A DNA stretch of 45,234 bases from an uncultured Ruminococcus sp. (GTDB lineage: Bacteria; Bacillota; Clostridia; Oscillospirales; CAG-272), in the NCBI GenBank assembly GCA_905202255.1, contig CAJKRH010000012.1:1-45234 (forward strand), written 5' to 3'. The translations under genes were made by a program, and so were the position numbers. The notes beneath the pieces were generated by a model. It was not told the origin of the DNA and made no database searches. It was given only the letters and a program-made list of their open reading frames with translations. The first letter of the stretch is position 1; each line of letters begins with the position of its first letter. Below are positions 25,299-32,718 of the stretch, one piece after another.

Positions 25299-25784
25299 TC
25301 AGTTCATAAATTCTATCAGCTTTGAAAAGCCGCGGCCTATAGCGGAGAGAAGTGAGCCTGATGATTTTTTGCTTTCCTTATTTCCGTATACTACCATGTT
25401 TACCGTATTTTCCGTATCGCGGGGAAGATATTGCATATATTTGCTGTCTGTCATGCCGAGTTCTCTTGCGCGCGCCTCAAAATCGACATCCTTGTATTTC
25501 GCATCGATATCGCGCTCGCGGGAGTTTATTTCTTTTTCCATTTTGGATATGTTGGAGTTTATCTTGTTTATGTCGGAACGGAGCTGAGCCACCTGAACAA
25601 ACGAGAAAACTATAAACATGAGCATCGCTGTGATAAGCAGGGCACAAGCCGCGATGTATATGGGAAATTTCTTCTTTTCGCCTGTCTTGACGGTGCTGTA
25701 TTTAACGCCGCCGCTCGATACATCTGTCATATATTTTTTAACGAAGCTTCCGATGTTGCCGGATTTTTTTCTCTTCTTTTCCAT
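25299..25784 (-). CDS. ftsL: FtsL-like cell division protein
   Basis: Small bitopic divisome protein of 161 residues: a basic cytoplasmic tail (1-40), one membrane helix (41-63), then a heptad-rich coiled coil (about 66-105, LRSDINKINSNISKMEKEI) and a short tail. FtsL is poorly conserved, so the call rests on this architecture, the motif ARELGMTDSKYMQYLP after the coil, and its place between rsmH and the PBP gene. Confidence 0.85.
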   Translation of the reverse strand: MEKKRKKSGNIGSFVKKYMTDVSSGGVKYSTVKTGEKKKFPIYIAACALLITAMLMFIVFSFVQVAQLRSDINKINSNISKMEKEINSRERDIDAKYKDVDFEARARELGMTDSKYMQYLPRDTENTVNMVVYGNKESKKSSGSLLSAIGRGFSKLIEFMN

Positions 25785-25816
25785 GACCTGACCCTTTCCG
25801 AAAAAGATATGTTTTT

Positions 25817-26773
25817 CTATATTTTTCTTGCCGCGCGCAGCTTCGCGCTGTGCGAGCGGTTGTTTTCAGCCAGCTCCGCCTCTGAGGGGAGAATTGGCTT
25901 TCTTGTAAGTATTTCGATTTTTGGTTTGTTTCCGCAGATGCATACGGGAAATGAGGGCGGGCAGGTGCAACCCTGCGCCAGCTCCGCAAAGGTTTTTTTT
26001 ACGGCTCTGTCCTCAAGCGAATGGAAAGTAAGCACCGCGAGCACGCCGCCGCTTTTCATCGCTCCTATCAGTGCGCGGAGCGTGGGCGCGATGATATCAA
26101 GCTCGTTGTTTACCTCTATTCTTATCGCCTGAAAGGTTCTCTTCGCCGGATGATGACCGACGGCGAGCGCCTTTTTCGGCATCACGCTTTTTATTATATC
26201 GACAAGCTCGAGAGTCGTTTTTATCGGGGCGTTTTCTCTCGCCTTTACTATGGCGGAGGCTATCTTCGGCGCGAAGTTTTCCTCTCCGTATTCAAAGAGA
26301 ATGCGGCGAAGCTCACTCTCGCTGTATGTATTGACTACGGTGTATGCGCTCTTTGACTTTTCGGGTGAGCCTTCGGCATTCATGCGCATATCGAGCGGAG
26401 CGTCGGTATTGTATGAGAAGCCTCGCTCGGGCGTATCAAGCTGATATGAAGAAACGCCGAGGTCGATTATCGCGCCGTCGATGCCGGCAATGCCGAGGTC
26501 GCGCAGTATTTCCGATACATCGGAAAAATTGCCGTGGACGAATGTTATCCTGTCGCTGTAGTCGCAGAGGCGCTTTTTTGCCGCCGTGATGGCGCACTCG
26601 TCTGTATCTATGCAGATGAGCCTGCCGCCTGCGGTGAGCCTTTTCGCTATCTCCAGCGAATGACCGCCGCCGCCGAGCGTGCAGTCGACATATGTGCCGT
26701 CCGGTTTTATATCAAGTATATCTATGCATTCCCCGAGCATAACGGAGTAATGCGAAAATTTTATCTCTTCCAT
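25817..26773 (-). CDS. rsmH: 16S rRNA (cytosine-1402-N4)-methyltransferase
   Basis: RsmH (MraW), an S-adenosylmethionine-dependent enzyme that methylates N4 of C1402 in the 16S rRNA decoding centre. It has 318 residues, the SAM loop TLGGGGHSLEI near residues 32-42, the family motifs DGAIIDLGVSSYQLD and RGFSYNTDAPLDMRM, and the C-terminal VLTFHSLEDRAVKKTF. It starts 2 bases after the mraZ stop, as second gene of the dcw cluster. Confidence 0.97.
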   Translation of the reverse strand: MEEIKFSHYSVMLGECIDILDIKPDGTYVDCTLGGGGHSLEIAKRLTAGGRLICIDTDECAITAAKKRLCDYSDRITFVHGNFSDVSEILRDLGIAGIDGAIIDLGVSSYQLDTPERGFSYNTDAPLDMRMNAEGSPEKSKSAYTVVNTYSESELRRILFEYGEENFAPKIASAIVKARENAPIKTTLELVDIIKSVMPKKALAVGHHPAKRTFQAIRIEVNNELDIIAPTLRALIGAMKSGGVLAVLTFHSLEDRAVKKTFAELAQGCTCPPSFPVCICGNKPKIEILTRKPILPSEAELAENNRSHSAKLRAARKI

Positions 26774-26775
26774 AA

Positions 26776-27195
26776 TCAGAAGCCCAGCTCTATCATCAGC
26801 TCTTCGACTTCCTTGGCGTCCTCACCCGTGGAGGCTGACTTCCAGTTTTCTTCGGACCATATTTCGAGATATGAACCGAGACCGATGACTACGGCATTAC
26901 CGCCTATTTCAGCGTAGTCGCGCAGGCTCTGAGAGAGAAGTGCGCGACCCTGCGAATCCTGCTCCACATCGCACGCCTGAGCGAAAACGAAACGGCGTAT
27001 TTTAGCCGCCTGAGCAGTCGGCAGAGCTTCTATTTTGGCAACATAGGCATTCCAGTATTCCATTGGATAGACGGAAAGGCACTTATCCGTTCCTTTTGTT
27101 ATGACAAACTTTGAGCCGAGCTCATCACGGTACTTCGCGGGAATGAAAACTCTGCCCTTGGAATCGACTGTATGTGAATACTCGCCCAGAAACAC
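26776..27195 (-). CDS. mraZ: Transcriptional regulator MraZ
   Basis: MraZ (139 residues) has two SpoVT/AbrB-like swapped-hairpin domains, at about 5-50 (GEYSHTVDSKGRVFIPAKYR) and 75-125 (FAQACDVEQDSQGRALLSQS). It forms a ring-shaped oligomer that binds direct repeats in its own promoter and controls the dcw cluster. The start is GTG with AAGGAGG 9 bases upstream. The leader holds three direct repeats of AAGGTG-like type (AAGTGGTG, 27279-27306) that fit an MraZ operator. Confidence 0.96.
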   Translation of the reverse strand: MFLGEYSHTVDSKGRVFIPAKYRDELGSKFVITKGTDKCLSVYPMEYWNAYVAKIEALPTAQAAKIRRFVFAQACDVEQDSQGRALLSQSLRDYAEIGGNAVVIGLGSYLEIWSEENWKSASTGEDAKEVEELMIELGF

Positions 27196-27247
27196 GGATA
27201 AACGCCTCCTTTTCTTCGGAATCTGATGCCTGCGAAAAACGCCTGCC

Positions 27248-27276
27248 TGTGGAAAAGTGGAAAACTCTGTGGAAAA
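27248..27276. promoter_or_regulatory. DnaA-box-like sites in the mraZ leader
   Basis: TGTGGAAAA at 27248-27256 and 27268-27276 (complement TTTTCCACA, an exact TTWTNCACA match) flank a one-mismatch copy, AGTGGAAAA, at 27256-27264. The same nonamer dominates the cluster before dnaD. They could be DnaA sites or part of an extended MraZ binding region. Confidence 0.45.
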
Positions 27277-27278
27277 TT

Positions 27279-27306
27279 CACCACTTCACACCACTTGGCA
27301 CCACTT
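27279..27306 (-). promoter_or_regulatory. MraZ operator: three direct repeats
   Basis: CACCACTT occurs at 27279, 27289 and 27299 (minus strand AAGTGGTG), spaced exactly 10 bases, one helical turn. Known MraZ operators are several short GTGG/TGGG-type repeats at such spacing. The repeats overlap the predicted transcription start, which suits autorepression. Confidence 0.8.
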
Positions 27307-27313
27307 TTACTAT

Positions 27314-27342
27314 ATTATAGCCGATATTTTCTGAAATTACAA
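27314..27342 (-). promoter_or_regulatory. Promoter of the dcw cluster (mraZ)
   Basis: Minus strand: -35 TTGTAA (27342-27337), 17-base spacer, -10 TATAAT (27319-27314). Transcription would start near 27306, inside the MraZ repeats, leaving a leader of about 110 bases. Confidence 0.75.
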
Positions 27343-27363
27343 TAGCTTTTCAAGAAAAAAATA

Positions 27364-27402
27364 AAAAAACAGGAAAAAAGTTTCGCCTTTTTTCCTGTTT
27401 AT
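27364..27402. terminator. Hairpin with flanking A/T runs upstream of mraZ
   Basis: AAACAGGAAAAAAG and CTTTTTTCCTGTTT form a 14-bp stem. It looks like an intrinsic terminator and could work on either strand. On the minus strand it would shield the dcw promoter from readthrough out of the non-coding region. Confidence 0.65.
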
Positions 27403-27514
27403 CATGTCAGATGCGGTCATCTTACGGGACTATTGAATATTTTTCATTTTGCCTGTTTGCGATGCTTGGATTTTTACCTTGCAAAAGGCTGGTGAGGGTC
27501 TCCGGCGAAAAAAC

Positions 27515-28173
27515 ATAAAGTAACTTTTCTTTTCTCGTACTTTTGTATGACCAAAAGTACCAAAAGTCATTTAAGAGGATTTTCCATCCTCTTAAAAATC
27601 TCCTTCCGCGTGCACGAGTTATTCGCAAGAAGTAGTGCGTGGGAAGTGCGTGCGGCAAGGTGGCAAAGCAAAAGTCGGCAGTCTCGCGCCCTCCGCAATC
27701 TCACCATACCACGCGTGCGAACATATCACACGAAAAAGCCGAGCAGATTCGTGCACGCATTGTCTGCACGCCCGCTGAAAAAAGAGGGGCGGGCGTGAAT
27801 TTAGCAAGTGCGCTGACGGGACTACAGTAATAAACCTCATCTTGCTATGTTCGCACCCAGACCCGCACCATTACTTCGACCCGCGAGGTTCGCCATAGCC
27901 TGACATGGCACAGCAGTAAATCCGAGTCGGCGCTTGAGCGTTTCGAACCTGTAGCCGTGGCTATGCTATGGTCGGACGGTCGGGGCACTTTGTTCGCACC
28001 GGTCGCCGCGAGGCGACAGAGGGAGTTTAAAAGAGGGATACTTTCCTCTTTTTGTCCTTTTCGTTCTTTTCGGACAAGCGAAAAGAACTCCGAAAGAGAA
28101 GAAACATAAAGAATCTTTTTTTCTTATCGTACTTTTAGTCATTCAAAAGTACGATAAATAAAAGTTACTTTAT
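27515..28173. repeat. 659-bp non-coding element with 47-bp inverted ends
   Basis: The left end (27515-27562) and the complement of the right end (28127-28173) match at about 42 of 48 positions; both begin ATAAAGTAACTTTT and contain TCGTACTTTT. Nested perfect hairpins lie inside: GTACTTTTG/CAAAAGTAC (27538-27561), TTTAAGAGGAT/ATCCTCTTAAA (27570-27596), GTTCTTTTCG/CGAAAAGAAC (28064-28089) and ATCGTACTTTT/AAAAGTACGAT (28126-28155). Between them is GC-richer DNA with short motifs repeated in both orientations (GTGCGAACATA, CGTGCACG). I find no convincing gene and no target-site duplication. It may be a MITE-like or REP-like element, or a structured RNA; its identity is unknown. Confidence 0.6.
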
Positions 28174-28213
28174 CCCACTCAAAATCGCAATAAAACAATA
28201 TCTGCCAAAACAT

Positions 28214-28252
28214 AAAAAGGCGGGAAAAAGCTTGGATTTTTCCCGCCTTTTT
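28214..28252 (-). terminator. Intrinsic terminator after coaD
   Basis: AAAAAGGCGGGAAAAA and TTTTTCCCGCCTTTTT form a 16-bp stem around the loop GCTTGGA, 17 bases after the coaD stop on the minus strand. Confidence 0.92.
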
Positions 28253-28269
28253 ATAATAAAATCAAACCT

Positions 28270-28746
28270 TTACCCGAGTTTTGCGGCGACGATACCTTTT
28301 GCGCCATCGGGGATATACTCCGAGTACGGCTTGCCGCAACGCACAAGCTCGCGGACGAGCGTGGAACTGACATGAAGCACCTCTGGAGAGGAGAACATGA
28401 GCAGTGTTTCTATGCCCGATACGGCTCTGTTCGCCCGAGCCATATCCTCTTCATATGCATAGTCCGAGAGGTTGCGCACGCCCTTGACTATGGCGCAGGC
28501 GCCGAGTTTCTTTGCAAAATCCGCGATAAGCCCCTCGCCCTTTACCACGCGGACATTTGCCATATCCGATGTGGCGGCGGCTACCGCCGAAAGGCGGACT
28601 TCCTCATTGAGCAGAGTTTTCTTCGCGGGATTTGTATAAACCGCGACGACTACCTCATCGAAAATCTCTGCCGCTCTTCTTATTATATCAAGATGTCCTG
28701 TCGTTATCGGGTCAAATGTGCCCGCTGTCAAAACGGTTCTTTCCAT
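28270..28746 (-). CDS. coaD: Phosphopantetheine adenylyltransferase
   Basis: CoaD transfers AMP to 4'-phosphopantetheine, the penultimate step of coenzyme A synthesis. It has 158 residues with the nucleotidyltransferase signature T15-X-G-H18 in GTFDPITTGHLDII, the VKGVRNLSDYAYEEDMA loop (usually RGLR), and the C-terminal SSTLVRELV motif. The ATG is 2 bases after the rsmD stop, and the pairing rsmD-coaD is common in bacteria. Confidence 0.97.
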   Translation of the reverse strand: MERTVLTAGTFDPITTGHLDIIRRAAEIFDEVVVAVYTNPAKKTLLNEEVRLSAVAAATSDMANVRVVKGEGLIADFAKKLGACAIVKGVRNLSDYAYEEDMARANRAVSGIETLLMFSSPEVLHVSSTLVRELVRCGKPYSEYIPDGAKGIVAAKLG

Positions 28747-28748
28747 TT

Positions 28749-29315
28749 TTATTCTCCTGCTTTCGGCTTAAGATAAGTTATATGGACTCTGCCGTATTTC
28801 ACGCTTTTTACTTTTTCGTAGCGCGCGGCGAGCATCACATTTTCTTCGATATCGAGCGGCTTTTCATCTTCGCAGATAACCGTGCCGTCCTCGTTTATCA
28901 TATCCGCATCATAGAGTGCTGCGAGAATCTCCGGCAGCAGACGCATGGCATAAGGCGGGTCGAGATAGATATAATCAAAACTGCTTCTTCCGCCTGCCGC
29001 CTTGATATACGCTTTCCAATCCATGCAGAGCACATTTGTTTTCGGATAGAGTTTTGTTTTCTTGGCGTTTTCCGTAACTATATTTATGGCATCGCGCGAA
29101 GCATCGACAAGCGTTGCCTTTTCCGCGCCGCGGCTGAGTGCCTCCAGCCCCATCTGACCGGAGCCGGCAAAAAGGTCGAGCATCGTTTTTCCCTCTATCT
29201 CAAACTGAATCGAGCTGAAAACAGCTTCTTTCACTCTCTCGGGAGTGGGTCTTGTATCATCGCCCTCGAGCGTTTTCAGATTTATGCCTCGTGCGCTTCC
29301 TGTGATTATTCTCAT
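28749..29315 (-). CDS. rsmD: 16S rRNA (guanine-966-N2)-methyltransferase
   Basis: RsmD methylates N2 of G966 in 16S rRNA. It has 188 residues: an N-terminal MRIITGSARGINL, TRPTPERVKEAVFSS, the SAM motif LDLFAGSG at 46-53 and the catalytic DPPY at 119-122. It overlaps the end of uvrC by 4 bases (ATGA) and is followed at once by coaD, so the three genes form one transcription unit. Confidence 0.96.
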   Translation of the reverse strand: MRIITGSARGINLKTLEGDDTRPTPERVKEAVFSSIQFEIEGKTMLDLFAGSGQMGLEALSRGAEKATLVDASRDAINIVTENAKKTKLYPKTNVLCMDWKAYIKAAGGRSSFDYIYLDPPYAMRLLPEILAALYDADMINEDGTVICEDEKPLDIEENVMLAARYEKVKSVKYGRVHITYLKPKAGE

Positions 29316-31231
29316 TTTTTATTCCTTTCGCCTTTGTCAAAGTATGTTATTATTCTTTCGGCTGTTTCCGGTGTTATTCCCTTAACTGCGGCAAGCTCCT
29401 CGGCGCTCGCTTTCTTTACGCCCGCAAGTCCGCCGAAATGCGAGAGCAGAGCCTTTGCCTTTGCCGCGCCTATGCCGTCTATCTTCTCGAGGATAGAGGT
29501 CTTTTCTTTTTTGCGCTTTGCCCGCGTCATGCTCGAAACGGTGAAGCGGTGAACCTCCTCCTGAATCTTATATATCAGCATGAAAACCGCCTGCTCCGCG
29601 GCTATGGAGACCTCGCCGTATTCGCTCACAAGCGCACGCGTCTTGTGATGCTCGTCCTTTACCATGCCGAGCACGGGAATGTTTATTCCCATTTCTCGCA
29701 TGAGCGCCTGTATAACGAGAACATGATTTTTGCCGCCGTCGAGCAGTATCAGGTCGGGCGCCTTTGCCCCATCATCGGAGAGATGCGAGAGTCTGCGCGA
29801 GAGAGCTTCTCTCATGGAGCCGTAATCATCCTGCCCGTCGGTCGAGCGAATCTTATAGAGCCTGTATTCGCTCTTTTTCGGCTTGGCATTTTCAAAAACA
29901 ACCATGCCTGCCGTTATATTTTCGTTTCCGTAGTTTGATATATCAAAAGCCTCTATGCGCTCCGGCAGAACCTCAAGCGCGCAGAGAGAAGCGAGCCTTG
30001 CAAGCGATTTTTCCGTCTGCTCACTGCTTTTTCTGTATTCGTTGGCGCGCGTTTCGGCATTCTGCTTGACGGTCCGGCAGAATTTATGAAGCTCGCCTCT
30101 GCGTGATATCTTCAGCCTGACCGCCGTGCCCGCCTTTTCGCGGAGCCAGCTTTCCGCTGTCTGCCGTTCTTCCTCTGCTATCTCGTCGGCGAGCGTTATC
30201 TCGCGCGGGATATAATCGCGCACGCTGTAGAGCTCATATATGAAAGAGCATATCGCGGCGTCATCGAAAATTTCGCCGCCCGAGAAAAGGAAACTCTGCG
30301 AATCTATCAGCTTGCCCGAGCGGACATAGAAAACGCATATGGCGCATATATCCTCGCCCGCATACCAGCCGATGATATCGCGATCGACATCGGGAGAGCA
30401 TATTACGCGCTGCTTTTCGCTCAGACGCTTTATCGCCGCTATCCTGTCACGGTAGCTTGCCGCCGCCTCAAACATCAGATTTTCCGAAGCGTAATTCATT
30501 TTCTCCGTGAGAGAGGAGAGTATATCGTCCTCGTTTCCGTCGAGAAACGATATCGCCTCAAGAAATCTCGCGCGATATTCCTCTGCCGTCACGCTCTCCT
30601 CGCATGGAGCGATGCACCCCATGCGGCGATAGAGACAATGCTTCACTTTGCCCTTGTCCTTCGGAAAATGCTTCTCGCAATAGGGAAGCCCGAAGGTTTT
30701 GCGCAGAGCCGAGATAACGGAATAAACCGTATTTGCACCCGAATACGGACCGTAATATTTATTTTTGCCCGCCTCGCGCTTGCGTGACATTATGAGTCGG
30801 GGATATTCCTCACCGAGCGTAGCTACGAGATAAGGATAAGACTTATCATCCTTGAGCAGGATATTGTATCTCGGACGATAGAGCTTTATCAGGCTGTTTT
30901 CCAGCGTGAGCGCTTCCATCTCCGTCTCGCAGATGATATAATCAAAATCGTATACATTATGCGTCATGGCGTCGGTCTTGCTGTTGAAATTATTGTCATG
31001 GAAATACTGCGAGACCCGGTTTTTGAGTGCACGGCTCTTGCCGACATATATGACCTTACCCGAGGAATTTTTCATTATATATACGCCGGGGCAGAGCGGC
31101 AGGTTGCCTGCCTTTTCCCGCAGTCTTTTTGCGTATTCTTGGCGTACCGTGATAAATCCCTCCGATCTGAAAATGGGTTTACAGACAAAAAACGGCAGAG
31201 GGTTCAAAACGAGCCATCTGCCGCCTGTCAT
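29312..31231 (-). CDS. uvrC: Excinuclease ABC subunit C
   Basis: UvrC makes both incisions in UvrABC nucleotide-excision repair. In order: GIY-YIG nuclease (PGVYIMKNSSGKVIYVGKSR), a UVR domain for UvrB contact (about 230-265), the UvrC RNase H-like endonuclease (IEAFDISNYGNENITAGMVV; LILLDGGKNHV), and C-terminal HhH repeats. The coordinates run to the furthest canonical start, ATG 31231, but that start lies in the terminator that follows the HPr gene and adds about 26 residues unlike the family. The good ribosome site GGAGGG (31163-31158) is followed by no ATG, GTG or TTG; an ATC at 31153 would give a normal 613-residue protein. Confidence 0.93.
   Translation of the reverse strand: MTGGRWLVLNPLPFFVCKPIFRSEGFITVRQEYAKRLREKAGNLPLCPGVYIMKNSSGKVIYVGKSRALKNRVSQYFHDNNFNSKTDAMTHNVYDFDYIICETEMEALTLENSLIKLYRPRYNILLKDDKSYPYLVATLGEEYPRLIMSRKREAGKNKYYGPYSGANTVYSVISALRKTFGLPYCEKHFPKDKGKVKHCLYRRMGCIAPCEESVTAEEYRARFLEAISFLDGNEDDILSSLTEKMNYASENLMFEAAASYRDRIAAIKRLSEKQRVICSPDVDRDIIGWYAGEDICAICVFYVRSGKLIDSQSFLFSGGEIFDDAAICSFIYELYSVRDYIPREITLADEIAEEERQTAESWLREKAGTAVRLKISRRGELHKFCRTVKQNAETRANEYRKSSEQTEKSLARLASLCALEVLPERIEAFDISNYGNENITAGMVVFENAKPKKSEYRLYKIRSTDGQDDYGSMREALSRRLSHLSDDGAKAPDLILLDGGKNHVLVIQALMREMGINIPVLGMVKDEHHKTRALVSEYGEVSIAAEQAVFMLIYKIQEEVHRFTVSSMTRAKRKKEKTSILEKIDGIGAAKAKALLSHFGGLAGVKKASAEELAAVKGITPETAERIITYFDKGERNKK
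31186..31224 (-). terminator. Intrinsic terminator after the HPr gene
   Basis: Minus strand: CGGCAGA, an inner partly paired arm, TCTGCCG, then TTTTTTG, 28 bases after the HPr stop. It overlaps the only canonical in-frame start region of uvrC. Confidence 0.75.
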
Positions 31232-31251
31232 TCACTTCGTTAACTTTCGGC

Positions 31252-31509
31252 TCACTCGGTCGTGCGGAGAATCTCCTCGAGACCGTCGAGCGCCTCTGCC
31301 TCGTCGGGACCGTCGGCGATAAGAGTTATCGTGGCGTCTCCCGAAATAGCCATGGCGAGCACACCCAAAAGACTTTTTGCGCTGGAACGCTTGTCTCCGT
31401 CCTGAATCCATATAGAGCTTTTATACGAATTTGCTTTCTGAATGAAAAACATTGCAGGTCTTGCATGCAGACCTACGCTACTTTTTACTACTACTTCTCT
31501 TGAAATCAT
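31252..31509 (-). CDS. HPr family phosphocarrier protein
   Basis: HPr-like protein of 85 residues. The catalytic His15 is in VGLHARPAM and the regulatory Ser46 in SSAKSLLGVLAM, so both the PEP-dependent and the HPr-kinase-dependent phosphorylation sites are present. It may be the PTS phosphocarrier (ptsH) or a paralogue kept mainly for carbon catabolite control; Crh of Bacillus lacks His15, so it is not a strict Crh equivalent. It is transcribed from its own promoter and followed by a terminator, then uvrC. No ptsI or hprK is in the window. Confidence 0.93.
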   Translation of the reverse strand: MISREVVVKSSVGLHARPAMFFIQKANSYKSSIWIQDGDKRSSAKSLLGVLAMAISGDATITLIADGPDEAEALDGLEEILRTTE

Positions 31510-31577
31510 GTGCCGCTCCTGTGCTTTTATCGGGGATAATGCGAAAATGTGCCGTCATTTCCCTTGGACTAACTGAT

Positions 31578-31606
31578 ATTATATCAAATTATTTGCATAA
31601 AATCAA
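31578..31606 (-). promoter_or_regulatory. Promoter of the HPr gene
   Basis: Minus strand: -35 TTGATT (31606-31601), 17-base spacer, -10 TATAAT (31583-31578), about 70 bases before the start codon. Confidence 0.7.
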
Positions 31607-31662
31607 TAGCTTTGAGTAAATTTTCCTGTGAAAAATGTAAAAAATACGATTTTCCGTTGCTG

Positions 31663-32157
31663 TTATTCGGCTTTTTCTATCGAATTTATCGTTATTTCCA
31701 CAGCGGCGCCGTTTCCCGTCAGCGGATCGAGTATATAAACCGCGACTGTGGAGCCTACGGTTATCTTTGTCTTTCCGTCGATGAAAAAGCCCGTCTCCGA
31801 GGAAATGCCCGCAAATTTTATCCTGCCGTGCAGATTTTTCCTGCCGAGGGGATTATCATGCGGCTTTGCGGCGCCGTCCTCCTCGATGTAGACCTGATTT
31901 GATTCTGTTTCGGCTGATACTATTTCGCCTATGAGAGCATCACTACCGGCAAGGTATACATTGCCCTTGCTTGCGCTTGCCGCCGTATTGTCCATGATAT
32001 CATATACGGTGAAATTCACGATTATATGCTCGCTGACATCGTCGCGCTTGTCGAAATACGCGACCTTGAGCACCACTGCGGCAATGCACGCGATGACGGC
32101 AAGTATTATGATTATGTCAAATATATTGAATCTGACTTTGTTTTTGCTGTCGTTCAC
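31663..32157 (-). CDS. DUF4330-like membrane-anchored protein (copy 2)
   Basis: A 164-residue protein with a short cytoplasmic N-terminus (MNDSKNKVRFN), one membrane helix at about 12-32 (IFDIIIILAVIACIAAVVL) and an external beta-rich domain containing two similar modules (GNVYLAGSDALIGEIVSAE; then GFFIDGKTKITVGSTVAVYI). The F-N/G-X-X-D start of the helix and overall layout resemble DUF4330 proteins, whose function is unknown. It is a diverged paralogue of the gene directly upstream and the last gene of the murJ operon. A role in exporting or assembling surface polysaccharide is only suggested by context. Confidence 0.75.
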   Translation of the reverse strand: MNDSKNKVRFNIFDIIIILAVIACIAAVVLKVAYFDKRDDVSEHIIVNFTVYDIMDNTAASASKGNVYLAGSDALIGEIVSAETESNQVYIEEDGAAKPHDNPLGRKNLHGRIKFAGISSETGFFIDGKTKITVGSTVAVYILDPLTGNGAAVEITINSIEKAE

Positions 32158-32175
32158 TTGGCACCCTCCCTTTTA

Positions 32176-32679
32176 TCAGCCTGCACTTTTTATCTCAAAC
32201 CGCGTGCAGTAACCGATGCGATTCAGATATCCGGATGAAAAATATATCTGCGAGCCTACGAGGATTCTCGTATTTCCTATATTGCAGAAGCCTGTTTCGT
32301 CGACTGTCGCGCTGTCGCATACGACGGTGACATAAGCATCATATATATCGCTGTAGGCATAGACGGGAATATTTCCGTTTTCATCGGCTTTGCTGTCGAA
32401 ATACTGCGTCGGCTCCCATCTGATATTCGATATATAGCCGAGCGATGTGCCCGTCGCGGAATCGAATACCTCGTTTCCCGCCGCCAGAGCGGAGCGGTAT
32501 TCTTCTTTTATTGCCGTCAGCTTGACGGAATATTCCACGGTTCTCGGCTCATTATCGGTCTTTACATTGCCGTTTTGCAGCAGTATCAGATATGTTATCG
32601 CCGCCGCCACGGAAAGTATCAGTATTATTATCACCGCATCTACAAAGCCAAAACGAGCCTTTTGCTTTTTGTTGTCCAT
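32176..32679 (-). CDS. DUF4330-like membrane-anchored protein (copy 1)
   Basis: A 167-residue protein with the same plan as its downstream neighbour: MDNKKQKARFGFVDAVIIIL, a membrane helix at about 11-33, and an external domain with paired modules (AGNEVFDSATGTSLGYISNI; TRILVGSQIYFSS). It starts 39 bases after the polytopic O-antigen-ligase-like gene and 18 bases before copy 2, which suggests a single operon and a shared or paired role. No catalytic residues are recognisable. Tandem duplication followed by divergence is the simplest origin. Confidence 0.75.
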   Translation of the reverse strand: MDNKKQKARFGFVDAVIIILILSVAAAITYLILLQNGNVKTDNEPRTVEYSVKLTAIKEEYRSALAAGNEVFDSATGTSLGYISNIRWEPTQYFDSKADENGNIPVYAYSDIYDAYVTVVCDSATVDETGFCNIGNTRILVGSQIYFSSGYLNRIGYCTRFEIKSAG

Positions 32680-32718
32680 TTCAGTACCTTGACCTTTCAG
32701 AATATTTGGCTCTCCGAA

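Noticed and set aside
23738..25309. 523-codon open frame antisense to the SpoVD-like PBP gene
   Set aside because: The PBP has all catalytic motifs on the other strand; the antisense product is Cys/Tyr/Arg-rich nonsense.
27422..27840. Short open frames (about 70-83 codons) inside the non-coding element, both strands
   Set aside because: They overlap one another and the hairpin ends, lack ribosome sites, and have compositions set by the repeats.
27590..28030. RNase P RNA, tmRNA or SRP RNA in the large intergenic gap
   Set aside because: I looked for their conserved cores and tails on both strands and did not find them.
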